8,812 nt of DNA from CAYSUS01 sp964434165 (GTDB lineage: Bacteria; Planctomycetota; Planctomycetia; Pirellulales; Thermoguttaceae), in NCBI GenBank assembly GCA_964434165.1, contig CAYSUS010000181.1:1-8812 (forward strand), read 5' to 3'. The notes under the pieces were generated by a model. It did not search any database. It was not told where the DNA came from and was given only the letters and a program-made list of their open reading frames with translations. A program made the translations under genes and the position numbers. Shown here piece by piece: positions 1-5,928 of the stretch (its first letter is position 1; every line of letters starts with the position of its first letter).

Positions 1-1
1 C

Positions 2-1732
2 TCGGAACGCGCGGCGCTGGAGAAGCACGTCGCCGGTGAGCATGGGCCCAAATGGGTCGCTCCCGTAAAGGCCGTGCTCGCCGAGGCCGACGCCGACGGC
101 GATGGGGTGCTCACCGGGCCCGAATGGGACGCTTGCACCCGCTCGGACCGGACGCCGCAGGCCAAGGACCGGGGCACACAGCCGGGTGTGCAAACGGTCA
201 TGGTGCCCATGTCCGACGGGATCCGCCTGGCCACCGATATCGCCGTGCCGCCGGGCGAAGGCCCCTGGCCCGTTCTGCTCAGCCGCACGCCCTACAACAA
301 GGAGGGCACGTGCGGACGCGGCGGAAGCGCGGTGATCGTCGTGCAGGACACGCGCGGCCGGTTCCAGTCGCACGGGTGGAACTTCCCCTTCGTCGGCTGC
401 GGTTGGGACGTGTACCAGGACGGCAAGGACACGGTCGACTGGCTTCGCGCCCAGCCGTGGTGCGACGGCCGCGTGTACACGATCGGCGGATCGGCGCTGG
501 GGATCACCCAGAACTTCATGGCCGCCACGCGCCCCGAAGGACTGAAGCACCAGTACATCCTGGTGGCCGCAGCCGACCTCTATCGCCACGCCGCCTACGT
601 CGGCGGGGCCTTCCGCAAGAGCCAGGTCGAGAACTGGTGCGAGGGCAACGAGTATGATCCCAAAACCGTGGCCACCTACAAGGCCCATCCCGACTACGAT
701 CGCTTCTGGAGCCGCTGGAACGCCCTGGACAAGGCCCCCGAGATCAACGTGCCGGCCGTGCATGTGGGTGGGTGGTTCGACACCTTCGCCCTGGGCACAG
801 TCGACGCCTACCGCACGCGCCAGCACCAGGGCGGGCCCGGGGCCAAGGGCAAGCAGAAGCTGGTCATGGGTCCCTGGAAGCACGGGATCGGCAAGCAAGT
901 GGACATCGCCGGCTCGCACTTCCCTGACTTCGAAGTGCCCGAGCCCTATACCACCAGCGCTTGGAGCCGGGCCATGGTGGGCGAAGACGATGCCTTCACC
1001 CAGGGTGCCACCGTGGCCTACTACGTGATGGGCGACGTGACCGACCCCGGCGCCCCGGGCAACGAGTGGCGCTATGCCGACGACTGGCCCGTCAAGAGCG
1101 AGCCGGTGCCCATGTACTTCCGCGCCGACGGACGCCTGAGCGAGAGGAAGATGTCGCAGGCCGCCGCGCAAGCCGCGGTGGTGCAATACACCTTTGACCC
1201 CAAGGACCCTTGCCCTACGCGCGGCGGCTGCAACCTGTGCCTCCCGGCCGGACCCTTCAAGCAGAACGACGTGGAGGGGCGGCCCGACGTGGTCACTTTC
1301 ACCACCGACCCGCTCGAAGAGCCGCTGGAGGTGACCGGGCATCCCAGGCTGTGCATCTATCTCACCCCCTCCACGCCCGACACCGACCTTTCCGTGCGGC
1401 TCTGCGACGTCTATCCCGACGGCAGCAGCTACCTGATGGCCGAGGGCATGCTCCGGGTCCGCTATCGCAACTCGTTCTCCGAGCCCGAGCCGATGGAGCC
1501 GGGCAAGAGGTACGAGGTCAAGTTCGAGGCATGGCCCACCAGCCTGGTGTTCAATCGAGGGCACCGCATCCGCGTGGCCGTGACTTCGTCGAACTACCCG
1601 CGGTTCGATCTGAACCCCGGGACAGGCAAGCCGTGGGACGTCTCCGAGAAGAAGCTCCCGCAGACCAATCGCATCCACTGCTGCGATCCGCACGCCTCGC
1701 GCATCGTGCTGCCGGTGGTGCGGGGGAAGTGA
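2..1732 (+). CDS. EF-hand plus CocE/NonD-family serine hydrolase, 5' end outside window
   Basis: The frame is open to the left edge, so the true start lies outside the window; the visible part is 576 residues, numbered here from base 2. An EF-hand calcium loop (DADGDGVLTGPE, residues 30-41) precedes the hydrolase. The alpha/beta-hydrolase domain shows the CocE-type catalytic triad: Ser164 in GGSALG, Asp260 in GGWFD and His294 in GPWKHG. Tyr98 in RTPYNKEG fits the oxyanion-hole tyrosine of cocaine esterase, and QDTRGRF is also conserved. From about residue 426 to the end is the jelly-roll PepX C-terminal domain (TDPLEEPLEVTGHP, SSNYPRFDLNPGTG). The family hydrolyses esters or acyl-peptide bonds; the substrate here is unknown. 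The residue after the nucleophile is Ala rather than the usual Tyr. A secretion signal, if present, would lie upstream. The gene ends 4 bp before the convergent yjbQ stop. The family call is firm; the function is not. Confidence 0.93.
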   Translation, partial: SERAALEKHVAGEHGPKWVAPVKAVLAEADADGDGVLTGPEWDACTRSDRTPQAKDRGTQPGVQTVMVPMSDGIRLATDIAVPPGEGPWPVLLSRTPYNKEGTCGRGGSAVIVVQDTRGRFQSHGWNFPFVGCGWDVYQDGKDTVDWLRAQPWCDGRVYTIGGSALGITQNFMAATRPEGLKHQYILVAAADLYRHAAYVGGAFRKSQVENWCEGNEYDPKTVATYKAHPDYDRFWSRWNALDKAPEINVPAVHVGGWFDTFALGTVDAYRTRQHQGGPGAKGKQKLVMGPWKHGIGKQVDIAGSHFPDFEVPEPYTTSAWSRAMVGEDDAFTQGATVAYYVMGDVTDPGAPGNEWRYADDWPVKSEPVPMYFRADGRLSERKMSQAAAQAAVVQYTFDPKDPCPTRGGCNLCLPAGPFKQNDVEGRPDVVTFTTDPLEEPLEVTGHPRLCIYLTPSTPDTDLSVRLCDVYPDGSSYLMAEGMLRVRYRNSFSEPEPMEPGKRYEVKFEAWPTSLVFNRGHRIRVAVTSSNYPRFDLNPGTGKPWDVSEKKLPQTNRIHCCDPHASRIVLPVVRGK

Positions 1733-1736
1733 AGGG

Positions 1737-2153
1737 TCACTCCCCAATCACCGTAACCACGACCGTGCGGCGGCGCGACTTGACGTCGCACTCCAGGTGG
1801 AAGATCTGCTGCCAGGTGCCCAGCACCATCTGGCCGTCGGCCACGGGCACGCAGAGCGAGGGCCCGAGCAGCGTGGCCTGAAGGTGGCTGTGCCCGTTGC
1901 CGTCGTGCCAGGTCTGCTCGTGGCCGTAGTCGCGGCTCGGCGGGATCAGCCGGTCGAGCAGCTCGGGCAGGTCGCGTTTCAAGCCCGGCTCAAACTCGAT
2001 CGCTCCCAGCGACGCGGTGCTCCCCACGTTGAACACCTGCACCAGGCCCGTGCGGATGCCCGAAGAGGTGACCACCTCGGCCACTTCGTCGGTGATGTCC
2101 TGGATGTGGCGGTGGCCGTTCGTCTGGAGCGAGAGTTGCCGTTGGTGGACCAT
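1737..2153 (-). CDS. yjbQ: YjbQ/UPF0047 family protein (secondary thiamine-phosphate synthase family)
   Basis: This is a 138-residue protein matching the usual YjbQ length of about 130-140. Family signatures run the whole length: ITDEVAEVV (20-28), GSTASLGAIEFEPGL (44-58), WHDGNGHSHLQATLLGPS (82-99), LGTWQQIF (111-118) and the basic C-terminal SRRRTVVVTVIG. E. coli YjbQ has a weak thiamine-phosphate synthase activity in vitro; the physiological role of the family is unsettled, so the enzyme name is only a family label. The ATG at 2153 was chosen because homology begins there. The frame stays open upstream to 2273, but that 40-residue extension looks non-family and crosses a 12-bp palindrome. 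No good Shine-Dalgarno sequence is visible before 2153. The gene is probably monocistronic: convergent with the hydrolase gene and divergent from the dehydrogenase gene. The protein is probably cytoplasmic, with no signal peptide. Confidence 0.92.
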   Translation of the reverse strand: MVHQRQLSLQTNGHRHIQDITDEVAEVVTSSGIRTGLVQVFNVGSTASLGAIEFEPGLKRDLPELLDRLIPPSRDYGHEQTWHDGNGHSHLQATLLGPSLCVPVADGQMVLGTWQQIFHLECDVKSRRRTVVVTVIGE

Positions 2154-2187
2154 GGCGTGGAGAGGAAGGACCTTGGTTATGCAGTTG

Positions 2188-2214
2188 CGAGCCGGGCCGA
2201 CACGGCCCGGCTCG
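2188..2214. repeat. Perfect 12-bp inverted repeat with 3-nt loop
   Basis: CGAGCCGGGCCG is followed by ACA and then its exact reverse complement. It lies 35 bp upstream of the yjbQ start in the divergent yjbQ/dehydrogenase gap. The stem is very GC-rich. There is no T-tract on either side, so it is not a classical intrinsic terminator. It could be a leader hairpin in the yjbQ transcript, a protein-binding palindrome, or a dispersed intergenic repeat; the sequence alone does not decide. Confidence 0.7.
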
Positions 2215-2272
2215 ACGTCCGTTGCGGGTCGAGGGGTCACCGCAGGATACCGCTGCACCCCGCCGCCCTTCA

Positions 2273-2305
2273 AGACTCCCGAAGTCTCGCCGACTTCGGA
2301 AGTCT
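2273..2305. repeat. 14-bp inverted repeat (one mismatch), AGACTTCCGAAG family
   Basis: The left arm (2273-2286) and right arm (2292-2305) pair over 14 bp with one mismatch, around the 5-nt loop TCGCC. The minus-strand reading AGACTTCCGAAGTC shares the 12-mer AGACTTCCGAAG with the palindrome at 6899-6931, so the two are probably copies of one dispersed intergenic repeat. It sits 107 bp upstream of the dehydrogenase start and could also act as a transcript hairpin. Confidence 0.65.
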
Positions 2306-2321
2306 CCGGGGACGCCCCGCT

Positions 2322-2350
2322 TTGCGTCCTCGCGCGCGGGCGGTTAGCAT
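2322..2350 (+). promoter_or_regulatory. Possible sigma-70-like promoter of the Gfo/Idh/MocA gene
   Basis: TTGCGT (2322-2327) and TAGCAT (2345-2350) are 17 bp apart, about 60 bp upstream of the dehydrogenase ATG. The match is 3 of 6 at -35 and 4 of 6 at -10. In DNA this GC-rich the one AT-leaning patch in the gap is suggestive, but planctomycete promoters are poorly defined, so this is a weak call. Confidence 0.25.
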
Positions 2351-2399
2351 AGGATCATGGTAACTCCATCCTTCCGTCGCGACATCCCACCTCCTTGAT

Positions 2400-2405
2400 A
2401 AGGAA
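2400..2405 (+). promoter_or_regulatory. Ribosome binding site of the Gfo/Idh/MocA gene
   Basis: AAGGAA ends 6 nt before the ATG at 2412. It supports that start, which also places the Tat motif at the very N-terminus. Confidence 0.65.
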
Positions 2406-2411
2406 CCTCCC

Positions 2412-3782
2412 ATGACCTTCCCCGCCACCTCCCGCCGCCGCTTCCTCCGGGCGACCGCCGCCGCCTCGGCCGTGCCGTACTGGTTCACCGCCTCCCGGGC
2501 CAGGGGACAGGAGGCGAACAGCGACCGGCTCCGCATCGGCTCGATCGGCGTCGGCGGCCGGGGCACGGGGATCATGAAGGAGGCCTCGCGGTTCGGCGAC
2601 GTGGTGGCCGTGTGCGACGTGGACCTCGCCCGGGCGGAGCAAGCCAGGAAGGCGATGGGCGCTGCGCCCGACGTGTATCAGGACTACCGCGAGCTGCTGG
2701 CCCGCAAGGACATCGACGTGGTGACCAACGGCACGCCCGACCACTGGCACACGATCGTCAACGTGGCCGCCTGCCGGGCGGGCAAGGACGTGTACACCGA
2801 GAAGCCGCTGACGCTCACCGTCGACGAGGGCAAGATCCTCCGCAAGGTGGTCGAAGAGACCGGCCGTATCGTCCAGGTCGGCACGCAGCAGCGGAGCGTG
2901 CCTCACTTCCGCACCGTGTGCGAGCTCGTGCGCAACGGGCGGATCGGGCGCCTCAGACAGGTGCTCGTGCTGCTGCCGTTCTGGACGACCAAGGGCGGGC
3001 CCTTCCCCGGGCAGCCCGTGCCCGAGGGCCTCGACTGGGACTTCTACCAGGGCCAGGCCCCCTTGCGTCCCTATCACCCCAAGCGCACGCATTTCAACTT
3101 TCGCTGGTGGTTCGAGTACGCGGGCGGCATCATCTGCGACTGGGGCCAGCACCACATGGACATCGCCTACTGGGGCATGGACTGCGAGGACTCGGGCCCG
3201 ACGCAGGTCGAGGGCAAGGCCTTCTTCCCCAACAAGGGTCGCGAGCTGTGCTTCAACAATCCCGACCGCTTCGTGTGCCGGATGAAGTTCCCCGGCGACG
3301 TCGACCTGTTGTACCTCGTCGTGCGCGACAAGAAGTACCTGGCCAGCATGAAACAGGGCGACATGACCGAGGAGGAGGACGCCTCGCTGTTCGAGGGGCT
3401 CCCCGAGGAGGTCAAGAAGGAGCAGCGCAACGGGATCATGTTCATCGGCGAGGAGGGACGGGTGTTCGTCAACCGCGGCGGGGCCTACGGTCTGGCCGTG
3501 GAGCAGCTCAAGGACAACCCGCTTCCTTCCGGCGCCGAGCGCCTCTACGAGAGCACCAACCACATGGGCAACTTCTTCGAGTGCGTCAAGAGCCGCAAGG
3601 CGCCGGCCGCGCCGGTCCACGTGGCACACCGCGTGATCACCGCCTGCCACCTGGGCAACATCGCCATCCGCACGGGGCGCACGATCCGCTGGGACGCCGA
3701 GAAGGAGCAGGTCGTCGGCGACGCGGAGGCCGACGCCATGCAGAGGCGGCCGCAGCGCGCCCCGTACGTGCTGGAGGGCTGA
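2412..3782 (+). CDS. Tat-exported Gfo/Idh/MocA family oxidoreductase
   Basis: A 456-residue NAD(P)-dependent oxidoreductase-like protein. The N-terminus carries a twin-arginine signal (SRRRFLRA, residues 7-14, then an alanine-rich stretch; mature protein from about 30-35), so it is probably exported folded with its cofactor. The Rossmann fold begins at IGSIGVGGRGTG (42-53). Further signatures are GTPDHWHTI (107-115), the family EKP at 130-132 and the C-domain active-site segment GGIICDWGQHHMDIAYWG (238-255). The family oxidises or reduces sugars, inositols and related polyols, and many Tat-exported members occur in planctomycetes; the substrate here cannot be read. A Shine-Dalgarno sequence sits 6 nt before the ATG. 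The gene is divergent from yjbQ and is followed by a hairpin and a 180-bp gap before the DUF3472 gene, so co-transcription is possible but not shown. Confidence 0.95.
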   Translation: MTFPATSRRRFLRATAAASAVPYWFTASRARGQEANSDRLRIGSIGVGGRGTGIMKEASRFGDVVAVCDVDLARAEQARKAMGAAPDVYQDYRELLARKDIDVVTNGTPDHWHTIVNVAACRAGKDVYTEKPLTLTVDEGKILRKVVEETGRIVQVGTQQRSVPHFRTVCELVRNGRIGRLRQVLVLLPFWTTKGGPFPGQPVPEGLDWDFYQGQAPLRPYHPKRTHFNFRWWFEYAGGIICDWGQHHMDIAYWGMDCEDSGPTQVEGKAFFPNKGRELCFNNPDRFVCRMKFPGDVDLLYLVVRDKKYLASMKQGDMTEEEDASLFEGLPEEVKKEQRNGIMFIGEEGRVFVNRGGAYGLAVEQLKDNPLPSGAERLYESTNHMGNFFECVKSRKAPAAPVHVAHRVITACHLGNIAIRTGRTIRWDAEKEQVVGDAEADAMQRRPQRAPYVLEG

Positions 3783-3797
3783 CGTTGGCCGTTGGGC

Positions 3798-3815
3798 CGG
3801 CGGGCTTGCCCGCCG
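3798..3815 (+). terminator. GC-rich hairpin after the dehydrogenase gene, possible terminator
   Basis: CGGCGGGC, TT, GCCCGCCG forms an 8-bp inverted repeat (realistically 7 bp with a 4-nt loop) starting 16 bp after the dehydrogenase stop codon. The position fits a terminator, but there is no following T-run, so it may instead be a small REP-like repeat. Confidence 0.3.
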
Positions 3816-3865
3816 CCAGGGTGCTGCGACTTGCGGGCGCTACCACCGCGCCTGGGGCAGGCGCA

Positions 3866-3943
3866 CGGGGTGGCATGCCCTCGCGGAGCGTGGGCATGTA
3901 GGCGGTCTTGCCTGGCGGACGGCACTGCGGAGAGAACCTGCTA
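3866..3943 (+). repeat. 78-bp direct repeat, copy A
   Basis: This copy matches 4816-4893 at 75 of 78 positions, in the same orientation and offset by exactly 950 bp. The differences are at 3881, 3884 and 3936. Near its left end is an imperfect palindrome, CATGCCC (3874-3880) against GGGCATG (3892-3898), with an 11-nt middle that could pair further (CGC/GCG). Identity stops sharply at both ends. No transposase is nearby. It looks like a dispersed, non-autonomous intergenic repeat (MITE- or REP-like); the type is not identified. It lies in the gap upstream of the DUF3472 gene. Confidence 0.85.
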
Positions 3944-3950
3944 TCTGAAT

Positions 3951-3956
3951 GGGGAG
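3951..3956 (+). promoter_or_regulatory. Ribosome binding site deciding the DUF3472 start
   Basis: GGGGAG ends 6 nt before the ATG at 3963. It favours that start over in-frame codons farther upstream, which would translate through repeat copy A. Confidence 0.6.
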
Positions 3957-3962
3957 ATCGTC

Positions 3963-4796
3963 ATGCTGCGATGCTGCGTGCTTGTGTTGCTGGGTTTGCT
4001 CGCCGCGCCGGCCCTGGGGGCCGAGGCGCTCCGGCCGCCGCCGTGGCACCTGGTGGATATCTGGTGGGATACGGGCGAGGATCGCAGGTTCGAGAGCTAC
4101 AGCATCGCGGTCGAGATCCGCGAGGAGGTGCCTGCGGACGTGCGTCTCTACGTGGCACCCATCGGAATCGCCACTCTCAGCGGAACGAAGTTCTACGGCG
4201 GCATCCAGACCATGGCCGACGGCTACTCCAAGCAGAACCGTCGCCTGCGGCCGATCGGCCGCGGCCTGCTGATGTCGATGTGGGGCGAGAGGAGCGAGGA
4301 GGCTATCCGGCCCTCGGTCGGCGGCCTGTTCCAGAGTTCCGGCCACGAGGGCGACTTCGTCAGCGTCCGCCGCCCTTACGCATGGACCAAGGGGACATAC
4401 ACCTACCGGGTCGTGCGCATGGACGAAGAGGTCGTAAACGGGCAGCCCCATACCTGGGTCGGGGCCTTCCTGTATTCGCACGCCAACGACGAGAACGTGT
4501 TCATCGGCGCCCTGCGTTTCTCCGGCAAGGACCTCGTGCTCGGCCGCTCGCTGGCGAGCTTCGTGGAGATCTACGGCCCGAGGATCCCGGTGGACCGGAT
4601 CCCATCCGTCACGGTGACCTTCGGCGACCTGCGCCTCGGGGGCCAGCCGGTCGCGCCCGACTCGGCCACGGCCGTTTACCCCAAGGACGTGCCCGACTAC
4701 GCCGAAGCCTCGGCCACCGAGGGCCGGATTCGCGTCGTCGTCGGCAGGCAGGTCGATCGGACGCAGCGGCGCGTGCGGCTTCTGCCGGCGCCCTAG
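3963..4796 (+). CDS. Secreted DUF3472 domain protein
   Basis: A 277-residue protein with a Sec-type signal peptide: a basic start, a hydrophobic core LVLLGLLAAPAL (7-18), and cleavage near 19-20. The mature part resembles DUF3472 by the order of features: FYGGIQT (77-83), SMWG (105-108), GHEGDFVSV (128-135 region), a Trp-Gly-Tyr segment WTKGTYTYRV (141-150), and SFVEIYGPR (199-207). DUF3472 proteins are extracytoplasmic, occur in carbohydrate-degrading PVC and Bacteroidota genomes and have no proven activity; no catalytic residues can be assigned. The start at 3963 is set by a Shine-Dalgarno sequence and the signal peptide; the open frame reaches 3792 but there encodes repeat copy A. The gene is bracketed by the two 78-bp repeats. 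It follows the Tat dehydrogenase on the same strand, which hints at a shared extracytoplasmic role without proving it. Confidence 0.82.
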   Translation: MLRCCVLVLLGLLAAPALGAEALRPPPWHLVDIWWDTGEDRRFESYSIAVEIREEVPADVRLYVAPIGIATLSGTKFYGGIQTMADGYSKQNRRLRPIGRGLLMSMWGERSEEAIRPSVGGLFQSSGHEGDFVSVRRPYAWTKGTYTYRVVRMDEEVVNGQPHTWVGAFLYSHANDENVFIGALRFSGKDLVLGRSLASFVEIYGPRIPVDRIPSVTVTFGDLRLGGQPVAPDSATAVYPKDVPDYAEASATEGRIRVVVGRQVDRTQRRVRLLPAP

Positions 4797-4815
4797 CGCG
4801 GCGAATGCAGATCGT

Positions 4816-4893
4816 CGGGGTGGCATGCCCGCGTGGAGCGTGGGCATGTAGGCGGTCTTGCCTGGCGGACGGCACTGCGGAGAGAGCCTGCTA
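4816..4893 (+). repeat. 78-bp direct repeat, copy B
   Basis: The second copy of the repeat at 3866-3943, starting 19 bp after the DUF3472 stop codon. It fills most of the gap between the convergent DUF3472 and methyltransferase genes. Its final three bases, CTA on the + strand, are the TAG stop codon of the methyltransferase gene. The palindrome arms here are CATGCCC (4824-4830) and GGGCATG (4842-4848). It could form a hairpin in both convergent transcripts, but there is no T-tract. Confidence 0.85.
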
Positions 4894-5928
4894 CGGGGAG
4901 GCCCGCTTCCTGAAGCGGTAGTGCGAGACGAACCACTCGCGCCCGCCGGCGTAGGCGAACAGCTCGGCACAGGCCATGAAGAACATCCGCCATCGCTGGA
5001 GCTGGCGCGTGCCCTCCTCCTCGCCGAGGTCCTCCACGAATTGGGGCAGAAGCTCCTCCCGGTTGCGGTCGCAGAGCACCAGCCAGTCCTCCAGGGTCCG
5101 GGCGTACTGCGTGCCCGAGACCGACCAGTGGTCCTCGATGCACAGGTCGTCCTGGAAGTGCAGCAGGAGGTCGTCCGCGGGCATGATCCCGCCGCTGAAA
5201 AAGTGCCGGCCCATCCAGTCGTTCTCGCCCGTCTCGTACGGGTACGACCCTCGGCGGTGGCAGAAAATGTGCACCGCGAGCTTGCCGTCGGGCAGCAGCC
5301 ACGAGGCGATCCGCCGCATCAGCTCCTGGTGGTTGCGCACGTGCTCGAACATCTCGACGGACACCACGCGGTCGAACCGCCGGTCCGTGCCGAAATCCGC
5401 CACGTTGGCCGTCTCGACCTGGAGGTTCTCCAGGCCACGCTCCTCGGCCCGGCGGAGGATGAAGTCCCGCTGCGTGCGCGAGTTGGACACGGCCAGGACG
5501 CGCGCGTCGGGGTACTCCTCGGCGATCCACAAACACAGCGAGCCCCAGCCGCAGCCCAGCTCGAGGACCTCCATGCCGTCGGTGATCTCGGCTCGCGTAC
5601 AGAACAGCTCGAGCATCGCCTCCTCGGCCCCGGCCAGCGTGGTCTGCGGGGTGGGGTAGTAGCAGCAACTGTACTTCAGGCGCGGCCCCAACACCCGCTC
5701 GAAGAACTCGGTGCGGACCTCGTAGTGCTGCACGTTGGCCGCGTCGGTCTCGATGGCGATCGGGCTGGCACGCAGCTCCTCGATGAACCGCCGCTGGGCC
5801 TCGCGCTGCTGCTGGGGGTCGAGGCGCGCCTGCTCGCGAATCCGCCGGGCCAGAAGCCGCCGGATGCCCACGCGAATCAGGGCGTCGGGGAACACCGCCC
5901 GTTCGGCCAAATCGACGAAGTCGATCAC
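4891..5928 (-). CDS. CFA-synthase superfamily SAM methyltransferase, coclaurine N-methyltransferase-like
   Basis: A 345-residue class I SAM-dependent methyltransferase. Motif I is VLELGCGWGSL (121-131). Superfamily signatures are QHYE (67-70), GPRLKYSCCYY (81-91), TTLAGAEEAM (96-105), VSVEMFEHV (189-197), FFSGGIMP (243-250) and SGTQYARTLEDW (271-282). From memory, the segment 81-345 follows plant coclaurine N-methyltransferase more closely than E. coli Cfa (YSCCY, HFQDDLCIEDHWSVSG, REWFVSHYRFRK). Glu192, Glu195 and His196 match its active-site E-x-x-E-H. Tyr275 matches the Cfa active-site tyrosine, where the plant enzyme has Phe. The substrate may be an unsaturated acyl lipid or an amine. The GTG start at 5928 has AAGGAGG 7 nt upstream and overlaps the DUF1295 stop as GTGA, so translation is coupled. 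The frame stays open to 6711, but that part is antisense to nothing coherent and overlaps the DUF1295 gene. The stop codon lies in repeat copy B. Confidence 0.92.
   Translation of the reverse strand: MIDFVDLAERAVFPDALIRVGIRRLLARRIREQARLDPQQQREAQRRFIEELRASPIAIETDAANVQHYEVRTEFFERVLGPRLKYSCCYYPTPQTTLAGAEEAMLELFCTRAEITDGMEVLELGCGWGSLCLWIAEEYPDARVLAVSNSRTQRDFILRRAEERGLENLQVETANVADFGTDRRFDRVVSVEMFEHVRNHQELMRRIASWLLPDGKLAVHIFCHRRGSYPYETGENDWMGRHFFSGGIMPADDLLLHFQDDLCIEDHWSVSGTQYARTLEDWLVLCDRNREELLPQFVEDLGEEEGTRQLQRWRMFFMACAELFAYAGGREWFVSHYRFRKRASP

Noticed and set aside
2154..2273. 40-residue N-terminal extension of yjbQ
   Set aside because: Family homology and length begin at 2153, and the extension crosses a 12-bp palindrome.
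2355..3650. 431-codon minus-strand open frame opposite the dehydrogenase gene
   Set aside because: Low-complexity, His/Ala/Leu/Val-rich shadow frame of GC-rich coding DNA; the + strand carries clear Gfo/Idh/MocA motifs.
3792..3962. Upstream in-frame extension of the DUF3472 gene (334 residues in all)
   Set aside because: The extension reads through repeat copy A and the post-dehydrogenase hairpin; a signal peptide and Shine-Dalgarno sequence support the ATG at 3963.
3866..4893. The two 78-bp repeats as a CRISPR array or IS element ends
   Set aside because: There are only two units 950 bp apart in direct orientation, with no transposase and an ordinary gene between them.
3840..4970. Minus-strand frame spanning both 78-bp repeats and the DUF3472 gene
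   Set aside because: Its composition is Arg/Ala/Pro-rich and its N-terminal part translates repeat DNA; the opposite strand has a signal peptide and DUF3472 motifs.
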